Assembly: GCA_016584305.1 (NCBI GenBank)
Contig: JACEEZ010013555.1
Coordinates: 142,501-206,500 of the forward strand
Length of the DNA stretch: 64,000 nucleotides
Direction of reading: 5' to 3'
From: Chionoecetes opilio
Lineage: Eukaryota > Arthropoda > Malacostraca > Decapoda > Majidae
The translations under genes were made by a program, and so were the position numbers. The first letter of the stretch is position 1. Every line of letters starts with the position of its first letter. The notes beneath the pieces were generated by a model, which saw only the letters and a list, made by a program, of their open reading frames with translations, did no database searches and was not told the origin of the DNA. Below, piece after piece: positions 49,467 to 61,201 of this stretch.

Positions 49467-50944
49467 TCATAATTTATGCACGGGGATATCCCCTTCTTCC
49501 AATAACTCATTGATTTGAGTGGGTACCAATGAAGTTCCTATTCTAGCAACCAAGAGGGGTTGTGTATGACTTGGAATGCATTCCTCTTGTTCAGGCTGGT
49601 GAGTGGTTTGTGGGATAGGTCCCATTATAACATCACCACCGGCACTGGTGAACATGGAAATGTTATGTCTTTTGATGACCTTACTTAGGAATCGCCCAAA
49701 ATAATCAGCGCCTATTATTAATTGGTATGGACCATCAACATCGTCAAAGGTATTTCTAACTAGTCTAACACCTTTCTGTTTCAAAGTTTCAGCTGTAGAT
49801 TTAAGTCCTTTTACAGTTAAATTTATACCGATGTTATTAACTACAGCAACTACCCTACATTTATAATTTCCTAATTGGACTAGTGGTCGAACTATGTCAA
49901 AGGCTTGAGCCTCTGTATTGGCAAGAAAACCTGATATGGCTATGTTCACTTTATTAATTATGGGTAGTTGTAACAATTCAACTATCTCCCTACTTATGAA
50001 GGATATTTGTGCACCACTGTCAAACATCGTCTTTACAATGACTGAATTGCCATTGTGGCTCGCCTTCAATTCGGCAGTAGGAACAGCTGCTGAACTACTC
50101 TTATTAGTGACTGCCATTTTAACTACTGTAGGGTCTGAGTTATTATCACTGTTAGGACAAAGAGCGATGTTATGAATAGATTGTTTACATTTCCTACAAG
50201 TTCTTAAGCTTATAGGGCATGCATTTGAAGCATGTTTACCACGGCGACAGGTTAGGCAATTACCAAGGCTCATTAACCTTTCAACTCTCGTGTAACAATC
50301 TGAATAGATATTACATGTGGAGGGTGTATGTTCCCCCTCACATAAGACACAATTTATTATTCGTAATTCACTAGAAGTAGCCCTGGATGTAGGGATTGTA
50401 TCTTTTATTTGAGTAGGTCTTAGTGGTTTATCGGTAGGCTGAGAAGTTTGAATCTTAATTACAGGCTGTTTGATTTGCGTAACAGGTGCAGGATAAATAC
50501 TCACTAACGAGGGATCTTTAAACTCTAAGGGTGGCTGATATAGCTGATTAACCATAGATGTAATAATCTTGATCTCCCTGTGGGGGGGTTCCTGTTCAAT
50601 ACCTTGCAAATTTTGAGTTAAAGAAGCTTTAGCTGTTGATGGAATATGAGCACACTCCAGTAATCCCTCATATTCAATTACTTTATCGAGATATCTTGAC
50701 ATTCGTGTTTATGATTGGTCACGCAATGGTGAATCATTTCTTTATCCCCAGCTTGTCTTAATTGAACTTCATATTGGAAGTAAACCGCCTCATATTTATT
50801 CCATTGTTCATTTAACAATGGTAGACCTGTCTTTAAATTAATATAATCAATAGGCATTGCCTTAATTGCATCCTCACACTTATTATAATTCTGTGTGAGC
50901 ATTGCTAATTTAGCCGATAATGAATGCTTAGCTAACTTTGCCAT
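49467..50944 (-). pseudogene. BEL/Pao gag and aspartic protease
   Basis: It starts MAKLAKHSLSAKLAMLTQNY at 50944 and shifts frame near 50690-50702 into the 411-codon frame 50702-49467. In that frame, residues 118-130, 149-162 and 169-182 form three Cys/His knuckles (CVLCEGEHTPSTC, CLTCRRGKHASNAC, CRKCKQSIHNIALC). The protease active site is FDSGAQISF (D228), with GADYFGRFL later. It makes the particle shell and cuts the polyprotein. One frameshift separates the gag N-terminus from the rest. Confidence 0.85.
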
Positions 50945-51277
50945 GATTTAGTTTAAAAACTAAGTCAAATAAAATATTAAATGAAAGATTACGTCACTAT
51001 AAATAATTGTTAGCTGATAATTAAATATTTTATAAGTGGTGGTAGTGCCAGCTCGGTCTGTCAAGACACGAAGCCAGGCGTATATAATTTCAACCACCAC
51101 AAACTAACTACGTAACCTCTGATGTTATCTACTACCTGGCGTTATGGTAGTTGAACGGCTGTTGAATCGTTCTCGACGCCGCAAAACACCTCACCTCCGA
51201 TCTCATAACCAGCAATTCTGGTAGGTTCATAATTACGCCTCACAACGACCACTTCGAGTCACATGAACATCAATATT

Positions 51278-51294
51278 CCTCATTCAGGGCACCA
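51278..51294 (-). promoter_or_regulatory. BEL primer binding site
   Basis: On the minus strand TGGTGCCCTGAATGAGG lies 3 bp inside the 5' LTR and starts with the TGG expected for tRNA-primed reverse transcription. Confidence 0.7.
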
Positions 51295-51297
51295 AAA

Positions 51298-52024
51298 TGT
51301 TGAAATTATAGTAATAATGACGTGAACTCACCTTGCTATTAACCCAAGAAATAACTAGACTGCAATGATACCCTATTTGGACGCTAACTAAGGTATACTC
51401 AGCAGTGGTAGATGGGTTGATGATTTGAAGGCTTGATTATTATTGAGGGAGTGGTGGTAAGCGCTGTGGGGTGGCTAAGGGCCCTGGTAATTGTGGTGCA
51501 CGTAATGGCGGTGACTGTGGTAGGCCGACGGTAACTTTTCACAGTTCCTGTGGTGTGGCACTATTGTGGTGTGTTTACCCCCTCGTCCTTCTCTAACCGA
51601 TTGATCGGTTATGGCTCACACATATTAAGATGAGCGTGACTACACCTTAGTGTACAATCAAGAGTGTCTACACCTTCATCGTGTAGGTTTAATGCGTGAA
51701 TGATCGCCTTCACTGAAAATCCTGATCAGCTGGGCTATAGGCTACACGTGGAACGTTCCAATAATGTTTACTCCTATACATGGATCGTGGAAGTTCCTCA
51801 CAATTCTTATATTATTTTAATCCTTTGATTAATCTTGGTACTAGTGAATACCATATATATATTATATATATACTATATTTAATGCATCTTAATTTATACC
51901 CAATTCAATAATATTATATACATAGGTGGACTTTTTATTCGTCTCCCTTTTTGACAAGGGAGGCGTCAAATTCCACCATACCATTCTCCTAATTAGAGAG
52001 CGGTTTTAGTGGATAATTTCCACA
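51298..52024 (-). repeat. BEL 5' LTR
   Basis: 727 bp, partner of 44922-45652. It begins TGTTGAAATT and ends TTTCCACA on the plus strand. Beyond it LINE-B coding sequence resumes at 52025. Confidence 0.9.
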
Positions 52025-53560
52025 AAAGATTTGTGCCAGACTCTATCAAAAGCTTTTGATATGTCAAGGGCAACAGCAAAAGTTTCACCGAAACCCCTAA
52101 AGGAGGATGACCAAGATTCAGTTAGGAAAGCTAGAAGATCGCCAGTAGATCGCCCTTTACGGAAACCATACTGACGATCAGATAGAAGATTGTGAGCAGA
52201 TAGATGCATAAGAATCTTCTTATTAAGCATAGATTCAAAAACTTTAGAAAGGCAGGAAATCAAAGCTATAGGATGGTAGTTTGAAGGATTAGAACGGTCA
52301 CCCTTCTTAGGAACAGGTTGAATGTGAGCAAACTTCCAGCAAGAAGAAAGGTGGAAGTAGATAGACAAAGACAGAAAAGTTTGACCAGGCAGGGTGAAAG
52401 CACAGAAGCACAGTTTTTGAGAACAATAGGAGGGACTCCGTCAGGACCGTAAGCCTTCCGAGGATCTAGGCCAGAAAGGGCAAAGAAAACATCATTACGA
52501 AGGATCTTAATGACAGGCATAATATAGTCAGAGGGTGGAGGAGAAGGAGGAACAAGCCCTTCATCAACCAGAGTGGAATTTCTAGCAAAGGTTTGAGCGA
52601 AGAGTTCAGCTTCAGAAATAGATGAGAAAGCTGTGGAGCCATCTGGGTGAAGCATAGGAGGGAAAGATGAAGAAGAAAAATTGTTAGAGATGTTATTTTT
52701 TGCTAGATGCCAGAAGTCACGAGAGGAATTTGATTCAGAAAGATTTTGACATTTTCTATGAATGAAAGAGTTTTTGGTAAGTTGAAGTAAAGATTTGGCA
52801 TGATTACGGGCAGAAATATAAAGGGCATGAGTTTCAGGAGATGGATGCTTACGGTATCGTTTGTGAGCCACCTCTCTATCTCGGACAGGATGAGAACAAG
52901 CAGAGTTAAACCAAGGTTGACGGGCTTTAGGATTAGAGAAAGTGTGTGGAATGTACGCCTCCATGCCAGAGACTATGACCTTAGTTATGTACTCTGCACA
53001 AAGAGATGGGTCTTTGACATGGAAGCAGTAATCATTCCATGGAAAATCTGAGTAGTACTGCCTTAGGTCTTCCCACTTAGCTGAGTTGAAGTGCCAGAAG
53101 CACCTCCGCTTAGGTGGGTCCTGAGGTGGCACCGGAGCGATAGGACGGGTTACAGAAATAAGATTGTGATCGGAGGAACCCAACGGAGAGAATAGTTTCA
53201 CAGAGTAAGCAGAAGGGTTAGTAGTTAGGAAAAGATCAAGAATGTTGGGCGTGTCTCCAAGGCGGTCAGGAATACGGGTAGGGTGCTGCACCAGCTGCTC
53301 TAGGTCTTGGAGGATAGAAAAGTTGTAGGCTTGTTCACCAGGTTGGTCAGTGAAAGAAGATGATAGCCAAAGCTGGTGGTGAACATTGAAGTCCCCAAGA
53401 ATGGAAATTTCTGCTAAAGGAAAATGAGATGAGATGTGCTCCACTTTTGATGTTAAATAGTCGAAGAATTTTACATAAGTCAGAGGAGTTAGGTGAGAGA
53501 TATACAGCACAGATACATTTAAATACAGATAAAATAACCTGCATGGTATGCAGTGAGAGT
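52025..53560 (-). pseudogene. LINE-B, 5' segment: endonuclease C-part and RT fingers (jockey/I-like)
   Basis: Minus strand. The apurinic-type endonuclease part has [14 protein letters not shown] and, about 75 residues on, LGSSDHNLI, the conserved GDFN and SDH motifs that form its active site. A linker with [20 protein letters not shown] follows, then [19 protein letters not shown]. After a one-base shift near 52340 come [34 protein letters not shown] and VALDISKAFDRVWHKSF, the first RT motifs. It breaks at the BEL LTR. The endonuclease N-terminus is missing (5' truncation near 53560, with one more shift near 53450). Confidence 0.88.
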
Positions 53561-53880
53561 TGAATGATATAATCAAGGAAGTTTAGTACTGATACTGGTA
53601 ATTAGTCCTTACAATACAGTGACAATTATTTTTACCTGTAGGGGTTAGAAAGGATACCTGAATATCTATAACAACAACTGCAAGAGCTGGGAGTGGGGTG
53701 TAAGTGGAGAAAAATGTCTTTCCATCAATGGGATGGCTTTCCAATGAGCCAGACTGTTATCAAGGGAGTTATTGTAAGTCACTAGAAAAGGTAGCGCTTC
53801 CATGATGCAGTGGCTAGCACACATGGCTACGAATTAATAACTAATACTACAAATATATTACAAGAACAAGAAAGCCAGCA
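53561..53880. other. No gene seen
   Basis: Flank of LINE-B and of the Penelope-like fragment. No supported ORF. Confidence 0.4.
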
Positions 53881-53889
53881 ACCTTCTTC

Positions 53890-54490
53890 TCAGAAACAGC
53901 CCAAGCCAGACGAAAGAGACAATCCAGAAGTCCCATGTCGTTTATAGGATCATGTGCAAACGAGGAAACTGTGAAGTCCTCCCCTCCTCCTACATCGGCA
54001 TGACGACAACGAAGCTGTCTCGACGTCTTACTTGTTACTTAACTTCCGGAGCCTCCAAAAGTCACCTACCAGTAAAACACGACATCATCATCACAAGAAA
54101 TTTTTTAGAAGAAAATACAGAAATGGTCGACGTGTGCGCAGATGCACGGCGACTTCCAATTTCAGAAGCACTGTATATAAAAGATAATAATCCCAAGCTT
54201 AACGTACAAGCACACGACCTACAAGCTCTCCCAAGCATGAGAAGAACAAAGGGTAGCGATATCCAACCTACAGAGACGCAAAGCAGGGAGGAGCAGAAGT
54301 CATCCACCAATGACCGTCGCCCGCTCACACGCGAGGCCGCCAGGCTTCTCTTTAAGTAGCGGCTTGCATTGCACCCACTCATGCTCACCTCTACATCTGA
54401 GGAGAAAATCTCTCTCCACACTGCTGAAGAAGGGTCCATGACCCGAAATCGCGATACAGCAAAATGACCGACCAGCTACGGCGAAGTCAT
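53890..54490 (+). pseudogene. Penelope-like element fragment with GIY-YIG endonuclease
   Basis: The frame 53952-54359 (135 codons) contains SSYIGMTTTKLSRRLTCYLT, the tyrosine- and arginine-bearing motif of GIY-YIG nucleases as found at the C-terminus of Penelope-like retroelements. A conserved H...ITR...L..N segment follows, then EALYIKDNNPKLNVQA. This domain nicks target DNA. Reverse transcriptase is absent, so the copy is 5'-truncated. The first Y of the GIY half is not in the usual context, and upstream sequence (53880-53950) is in another frame. After the stop (54357-54359) a 3' UTR with GAAGAAGGGTCCATGACCCG may fold into a stem. Confidence 0.8.
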
Positions 54491-54604
54491 AAACTTGATC
54501 ACTAAAGAGAATAAGAAGACTCTCTTAAGACAGAAAAAATATCTTGAAAAAGATAATAAGTGCTGAACTAGCTATCACTTTAGCAATATATAAAAATTAT
54601 ATAT

Positions 54605-54605
54605 A

Positions 54606-54673
<68 letters not shown>

Positions 54674-54679
54674 ATATAT

Positions 54680-54717
<38 letters not shown>
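54605..54717. repeat. (AT)n microsatellite
   Basis: About 110 bp of AT-rich repeat between the Penelope-like fragment and the next TA-flanked element. Confidence 0.9.
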
Positions 54718-54721
<4 letters not shown>

Positions 54722-55461
54722 CCCATCACTAATCCGGCAACCACGGGACCTTAGGACTGCTAGATTTTCGAAATTTCCGGATTATTGATGTTTTGTCCCC
54801 TAACTCTATATATGCTGTATACAGGACCCCGTACACAGGGCCCCGTCTTTCTGCTCTAGTCTCCTCTCCCACTCCTCTCTGCCTAGGACTGTTACTATTG
54901 ACGCTATAAGCCTTTCCCTCTGACTCATATACTTGTTGCATTCCACAATGATATGTTCTACGGTTTATTGCTCTCCTACCCTGCAGCTACAATTCTGGTT
55001 CTCCAGTTCCTTGTTCCTTCCGTTGACTTCCAAGGTGCCTGTTCTTGCTTTATAGAGTAACTTACTCCCCGATTCTCCTACATGCCAGGTCACCCCCTCT
55101 GGTTTCTGTTTCCACCTGTACCACTGCAACGTTGATTTCCTGTTGGAAGGTGAGCATACAGCTGATTCTAGGTACAGCGCCATTAAAACAAACGGCGCCA
55201 GGGAACAGGTGCCTTCCATTGGCAGGGAAAGAAAGGGCTACAGTGTGGCAAAGAAGGAAGCTATGTGGCAAGCTCGAGTACGAGCTTGACAGACGACCTA
55301 CAAAGCAATATTAAGCAGAAAAGGTTACAAAAAGAAGAAGAAGAAGACTCCCGTAAACAGTGGCGCGCCAACCCGTGAAATTTGAAACTGCGCCCCGAAA
55401 TTCATGCTGGAAAACTGATGGAACCGGAATATTGATTGCCGGATTAGTGATGGTAAACTTG
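54718..55461. mobile_element. Tigger-like TA element with captured LINE zinc-finger fragment
   Basis: TA, then ...CATCACTAATCCGGCAA; at the right the inverted TTGCCGGATTAGTGATG, then TA. The outermost bases are diverged. On the minus strand (55219-54800) it encodes SKLLYKARTGTLEVNGRNKE, ENQNCSCRVGEQ and, after a frame change, VEHIIVECNKY. The C-x-C...H-x4-C order is that of a LINE C-terminal zinc finger. No transposase. Confidence 0.7.
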
Positions 55462-55467
55462 TATATA

Positions 55468-55548
55468 CAGTCAAAGCCTTATAACTCTGCACTGTATAAC
55501 TCGGAATTTGATATAACTCTGCAAGGCAAAGACAGTTTTTTTTTTTTT

Positions 55549-55585
<37 letters not shown>

Positions 55586-56028
55586 TGCCTATAGCGCGTG
55601 TAGGCAGTGAGCTCCAGGGGTGGGATGGTAGGCCCTGGAGGCTCACTCGAGGGCTGTGATGGTTGGCCCTCACCCGTGGTGGCGCAGGCAGGATTCTTAT
55701 AGTGACACCTGTGATTAGAGGCTCATGGCGCCCCCCTGTGTCCGATGCACTCGCAGTCGAAGGTAGAGTTAATGGATAGGGCATAGTGTTGCAGTAATTA
55801 AGTGCTCAAGAGATGTAAAATTAAGTTGTACAGGTACTGGACTGTATACAATACAGTACAGTGTTGTGATTATAAAGTGATTAAAGTGATACCAGTGTTA
55901 AAATGCGACTGAGTCCCCCTAACATCTTCTACATTTTACGACAAGGCTCCCCTCTCCTTGGATTACGAGTATATGCCTGCTGCTACCCGTTCACTGGTAA
56001 GTGTAGTTTTATGTTTTTCCAGTACTGT

Positions 56029-56065
<37 letters not shown>

Positions 56066-56252
56066 ATTTAAATTTTTTTTTTTTTTTTTTACCCAAATCA
56101 GAGGAGGACATTGCATAACTCGGCACATTGAATACCTCGGCAAGGGTCAGAGCCCCTATCGTGCCGAGTTATAAGGCTTTTACTATATGGCACATTGAAT
56201 ACCTCGGCAAGGGTCAGAGCCCCTATCGTGCCGAGTTATAAGGCTTTTACTG
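55468..56252. mobile_element. Tigger-like TA element (785 bp), right end duplicated
   Basis: TA, CAGTCAAAGCCTTATAACTC ... GAGTTATAAGGCTTTTACTG, TA. The last 67 bp occurs twice (56122-56188, 56189-56252), including the right TIR. Inside are a T-run (55529-55551), (AC)n (55554-55582) and A/T runs at 56033-56090. It abuts the previous element with only TATA between. No ORF supported. Confidence 0.8.
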
Positions 56253-56262
56253 TACTATATAT

Positions 56263-56263
56263 G

Positions 56264-56314
<51 letters not shown>

Positions 56315-56327
56315 TGTATATATATAT

Positions 56328-56419
<92 letters not shown>

Positions 56420-56426
56420 ATATCTA
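56263..56426. repeat. (AT)n microsatellite
   Basis: About 160 bp of AT repeat with a GTGTGT interruption near 56311, between two TA-targeting elements. Confidence 0.95.
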
Positions 56427-56430
56427 TCTA

Positions 56431-57280
56431 CACACAACCCTCGTTTTCCCGGACCTCCATTTCCCGGACAAAATCCGAGGTCCGGGGATATGTCAGTCCC
56501 AGACAAATGCCTGGTCCAGTCCTTAAATCGACAAAGTTGTCCGGCGGTTCGAGCATCTCCTGTCACCCTTGGTCAGTGTCCGTGCCTCCAGCCAGGTGGC
56601 AGCATGGTCAGCGATCGTATTGTTTACATTTGGGCACAAGAAACACTCACGGTTCACCTGCACTGCCTCCGTTAGTCCCCCGACCCCCACTGCCCCTGGT
56701 GCAGGAACGTCTCTGAGACTATTGAACACTTTCTGCTGCCTCCCGCCAGGTGGCAGCATGGTCAGCGATCGTATTGTTTACATTTTGGCACAAGAAACAC
56801 TCACGATTCACCTGCACAGCCTTCGTTAGTCCCCCGACCCCCACTGCCCCTGGTGCAGAAAGTCTCTGAGACTATTGAACACTTTCTGCTGCAGTGTCAG
56901 CACTTCCACTCCCACCGTGGAGTGCTACGCTCTCAACTCCTCACCCTGAACGTCGGCGGCGGCTGGCGTCCACCCCTCCTGGCAACACGCTGTCATCCGC
57001 CTCACTTGTGCCTTCCTGAGGAAGACAGGTCAACTACAGCGCGTGATATAATCATAGGACATCACCAGGGCTCAGTGTTCCCCAAGGGATCCTCGCTGCC
57101 CTAAAAACAACAACAAAGTGTCGTAAAAGTCCGCGGCGGGGTAGTTGATATTGGCGGTTGCCGGACAGTAAATACTAGAGTAGGATAAACGTCCAGGGAT
57201 GGGTAATGGCCTCGGACTTTTGCGGTTCCCGGACCAGTGCTCCCCCCTATTAGTCCGGGAAAACGAGGTTTGTGTGTGTG
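56431..57280. mobile_element. TA-flanked MITE, family 1, copy 4 (longest LINE capture)
   Basis: CACACAACCCTCGTTTTCCC ... GGGAAAACGAGGTTTGTGTG. It has two tandem units and then a unit that runs on further: ETIEHFLLQCQHFHSHRGVL and SQLLTLNV, followed by the CGCTGTCATCCGCCTCACTT stretch. This shows the monomer derives from the C-terminal zinc finger (CPxC...ETxEHFLLxC) and tail of a LINE protein. It probably represents the ancestral, less deleted form of the family. Confidence 0.8.
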
Positions 57281-57284
57281 TTTT

Positions 57285-57317
<33 letters not shown>

Positions 57318-58395
57318 ATATATAAAATATATATATATATATATAATATATATATAATATATACCGTATTTGCCGGCGCATAAGACGCACACGATGCACC
57401 ACTATTTTACAAGGAGGTTTTGAGAAAACAAAAATATTGGTGCTTTTGAGGGAATTTTGTTTCTTCATAAATTTATCAAAAGTTATTTAAAAAAAAAAAA
57501 AGATTTGTAGGGGAAAGCAAATGATTATGAGCATGTACCTAAATACAATATTCACAGTGCAGTGAATGTGAATGAAAAATTATACTAGTTAAAATGTTAA
57601 GGGAATGACAGGGTAACCAAAATCGGTCATACTATATTGCAGGATGCCCCCACGAATTGATATTCTAATATTTTGCTACCTATGACATATAGCTTAGATT
57701 TAATGTTGTAGGTATGCCTTTGTTGCTTTTCTGCTATGTGTTTAGACTTTGTGGAAAATTTGCAGTATAGATATTGGTATTATTTTAGTAGCGGGCTTTC
57801 AAAAGTCGTAGAACTCTTACCTACACCATCGTGTAGCTTTCTTCATTCTGAGTATTGTGAGCCCCATTTCCCATGGCGCAATTGAATAATAATGGCATTA
57901 CACGTAGTACCGAAAATCTACCGTTACTTCAGCTCAGAAAGTTAAGTTAGGTTAAATCAGATTAGGTTAGGTTAGAGGTGAGGTTTGGTTTAGTAACAGA
58001 TGATATAGAGAAAAAACGAAAATTACCAATAATATGGCATTGTGAAGCGTAGCAATGTTTGCGGGGCGGACCTGGAGGGGCAGGTTGCCCACCCCCCCAC
58101 ACACACATGTAAACAAACATTGATTTCCGACAAAAACGAGAGCCAGATTAATTCAAAACACATCAAAACTATTCAGGAAGACTAAGTTTCGGCCTCGAAA
58201 TCGGTGGTTGCCCAATAAAAATATTTACGAAGATATTTAGGTAACACTGTAAGGTAACCATCTCTACCTTGTTGTTATTGTTGTAATTGTTGAAGGGCAC
58301 CGTTGTCGAGATCGACAATATTTGCCCTGGTTTACACCTATGAATCTACCACAGTCGCGAGGGTTGATTAGTCTTCTTCAGGAAGGTACAGATGA

Positions 58396-58826
58396 AGGCA
58401 GATTCACACTCTGAAATCACGGCAGCGTTCCGTCAGCCGTGCCTTGTATTCACACTATTCGTCACAGTTCCGTCATTTTCGGCAGCTTCTGCTCACCCTC
58501 TAAGCAGACATGGTGCCTCAGAGGCTATGGTTGAAGAAATTTGCATTAATAGCACTTCTGTTGGATGAAGAAGAGGAGTTGAACTCTAAACGACTGTTTT
58601 GGGTACATAAAGCCTTGAGAAAACGACAATTATCAGCATGGCACAGTCTCATTACGTTAAAACATTCTTCCCCAGAAACCGTTACGTGACAGGACGGTAA
58701 TGTGCTGGAGCCATGACGGTGGCGCACCGTTTAGTGTAACACGTCTATTTGTTTGGATGTAAAAAATTATAACGGATGTGATGAGACGGTGCCGTGTCAC
58801 CATGATGGTATGGTGTGATTCGGCCT
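58396..58826 (+). mobile_element. PIF/Harbinger-like MITE with TGA duplication
   Basis: TGA, AGGCAGATTCACAC ... GTGTGATTCGGCCT, TGA; inverted ends and a 3-bp duplication fit the PIF/Harbinger group (usually TWA). It contains a 59-codon ORF at 58510-58689. Confidence 0.65.
58510..58689 (+). pseudogene. Harbinger-like transposase N-terminal remnant
   Basis: 59 codons from ATG 58510 to TGA 58687-58689. It reads FALIALLLDEEEELNSKRLF then WVHKALRKR. The (R/K)xFWVH...R motif resembles the start of Harbinger transposases (WVRP/WVHP). The catalytic domain is absent. The short frame is open, but I see no reason to think it makes a working product. Confidence 0.55.
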
Positions 58827-59539
58827 TGAGGCGGACGGTGTGGCGCCGTGAGGGGTCTTGGTCTTGGTGTACCGCGTGGAAGACTTTTGTCCCGTCTACA
58901 GGTACCATTGCAGCCTTTTTACTAGCACTCTTTCATACAGTTTCCTTATCCGTAGAGGTACAGGGGTGAGGATTGAGGGGTCGAGGTGGTACAAAGGCCT
59001 ATGCTGTCTCCTATCCCACCTTGTTTACCACTGTAGCGGCGCTATTACACAGACGCACATACACACCTGCATTGGCTTAGGCCACCCCCCTGTCTGGGAC
59101 CAGGGTTAGAGGCCCGAGGGTGACCTGGCACTGACCTGACTTGTCCTCGCCGGCACAACTGCAACACCAGCCAGATAATTCAGTCACCAACAGGACACAC
59201 AGAGACACACACGCCGCGCACCTCTAGTCCCCACGTTGTACAATGACTCACTGTCAAATAAACTACAAAGCCACGATGCCCTTTCTCCATCCTTGTGTGT
59301 ATAGACAGACTCCCCAAGATACTACACCTCCCTCTCACCGCTCACATTCCTCCAAATACAACTTTAACACGCTCTTTGTTTCACTATTCCACTTATCAAC
59401 AATACTCATTCCAGCGAAAATTCCATCACCATTTTCTGCCTCCCTTCTATCATCTCCTTCCAACTGTTGTGTCAACTTGTGTGGCCCGAGTCGAATGCGG
59501 GATTAAGGCGACATCTGATATATGGGATGTTTGTCTTTC

Positions 59540-61184
59540 CACAGTTGTTCACGGTGGACCCTCCAACTGAGCAGCTTCACACCACTGGGTTACAGGCAGT
59601 GGATGCCGATCCTCCCATTGACGAAACCGCACCCTCTCTTGACAAAGTCAGAGAGGCTGTAGCAAAGTTGAAGGGTGGAAAGGCAGCTGGTGTTTGTAAT
59701 ATCAGTGCGGAGCTCCTCAAAGCTGGGGGTGAGGCCATGATCCGCGGGTTGCATGCTGTCCTGACTGCCGTGTGGCAATCAGGTACCATTCCTCCTGACT
59801 GGAAAAGGGGGCTGGTCGTCCCTATCTGGAAAGGGAAAGGGGACCGTCAGGACTGCAACAATTACCGCGGTATTACACTGCTCAGCGTACCAGGCAAGGT
59901 GCTTGCCCATCTATTGCTGACACGAATTCGCAGTCATCTGGTGAAGCATCAGAGACCTCAGCAGTCTGGGTTCACGCCTGGTAAGTCAACAACGGACCGT
60001 ATCCTAGCGCTTCGTGTCCTGGTGGAACGCCGACGTGAGTTTCGACAGGGGATGCTTGCAGCCTATGTTGATCTCAAGAAGGCGTTTGACTCAGTGCATC
60101 GTGAGTCACTCTGGGATCTTCTGCGACTTCGAGGGATTCCTGCAAGGACTATTGGTTTGATAACTGGTCTGTATTCTGGGACTGAGAGTGCTGTGAAGTG
60201 TGGGGCAGGTGTATCCAGCTTCTTTCCTGTGAATACAGGAGTGAGGCAAGGGTGCGTCCTTGCCCCATCACTTTTCAACGCTTGTATGGACTGGGTATTG
60301 GACAAGGTTGTAGATCAAAGTGATTGTGGAGCATCCGTCGGCAACAATAAGATCACTGATCTTGTTTTTGCCGATGATGCAGTAATCTTTGCTGAGTCGC
60401 TGGAGGTCCTGGTGATGGCTCTCGAGGCGCTGCACGAGGAGGCAAAGCCTTTGGGACTTGAGGTCTCCTGGCTCAACTCAAGACCAAGGTCCAGGTGTTT
60501 GGAGACTTACTAGATGAAGCAGTACAGTCTGTTCATGCGTGTGGCGAGGACATTGAGATCTTGGAAAGTTTTACATACCTTGGTAGCGCAGTCCATAATG
60601 ACGGCGGGTCACGTCAAGAAGCCTTACGGCGGATTGGCATAGCCCACGGTGTTATGGACTCGCTCAACGGGAGTATTTGGCGTTGTCGGTACCTGTGCAG
60701 GAGGACAAAGATCCGGATCTTCAAGTCGCTTGTGATCCCTGTCTTACTCTATGGTTGTGAGACATGGACACTAAATAGTGACTTGAAGAGACGAATCAAT
60801 GCCTTTGGTAATAAGTGTCTTCGCAGAATCATGGGGTATCGCTGGGATGATTACGTGTCAAATCAGCGATTGCACCGTGAGATTGAATCGAGGCCTATTA
60901 CCTGCATAGTCCGTCAGCGCCAACTTCGGCTATATGGGCATGTGGCACGCTACCCTGAAACCGATCCTTCCCATCGGGTTGTATCTGTAAGAGACAATCC
61001 TGCATGGAGGAGGCCAAGGGGGCGCCCACAAGGCTCGTGGCTGGGGCAAGTTGATGTTTCTTGTCGAGAGCTGCTTGGTATGGGAAAGGAGCCTGCATGG
61101 GAACTCGCGCGTGGTGACCCCCGGGAGTGGCGTCGTAGGGTGGGCGAGGCGACGCGCCCCCCGGCGTATGCCCCCAATGATTGA
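59540..61184 (+). pseudogene. RTE-type LINE reverse transcriptase, 5'-truncated, one frameshift
   Basis: The frame to 60513 has KLKGGKAAGVCNISAELLKA, the NYRGITLLSVPGK and QSGFTPGKSTTDRI motifs, AYVDLKKAFDSVHRE, NTGVRQGCVLAPSLFNACMD and the catalytic VFADDAVIF. The frame 60495-61184 continues with ILESFTYLGSAVHNDGGSR, LVIPVLLYGCETWTL, RIMGYRWDDYVSN and RQLRLYGHVAR. The break is a 5-bp tandem duplication CTCAACTCAA (60472-60481). The endonuclease is missing. The copy ends with TGATTGATTG (61183-61192), an RTE-type simple tail. Apart from the duplication it is well preserved, so it is probably a recent insertion. Confidence 0.9.
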
Positions 61185-61201
61185 TTGATTGTCTTTTCCA
61201 T

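Larger units (their letters stand above)
44922..52024 (-). mobile_element. BEL/Pao LTR retrotransposon, full-length but damaged
   Basis: LTRs at 44922-45652 and 51298-52024 are similar at well over 90% by eye, so the insertion is fairly young. On the minus strand: PBS, gag with zinc knuckles, an aspartic protease, RT with YMDNL, RNase H region, integrase and the C-terminal DUF5641-type domain, in the BEL/Pao order. Damage: frameshifts in gag and before RT, two in-frame TAG codons after integrase, and a Tigger-like MITE (47204-47856) in the RNase H-integrase part. The left flank (GGTAG) and right flank (AAAGA) do not match, so no target duplication is seen. Confidence 0.9.

Noticed and set aside
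58858..59506. Short plus-strand ORFs before the RTE-type LINE
   Set aside because: No motif, no continuity with the LINE frame, and inside a non-coding element interior.
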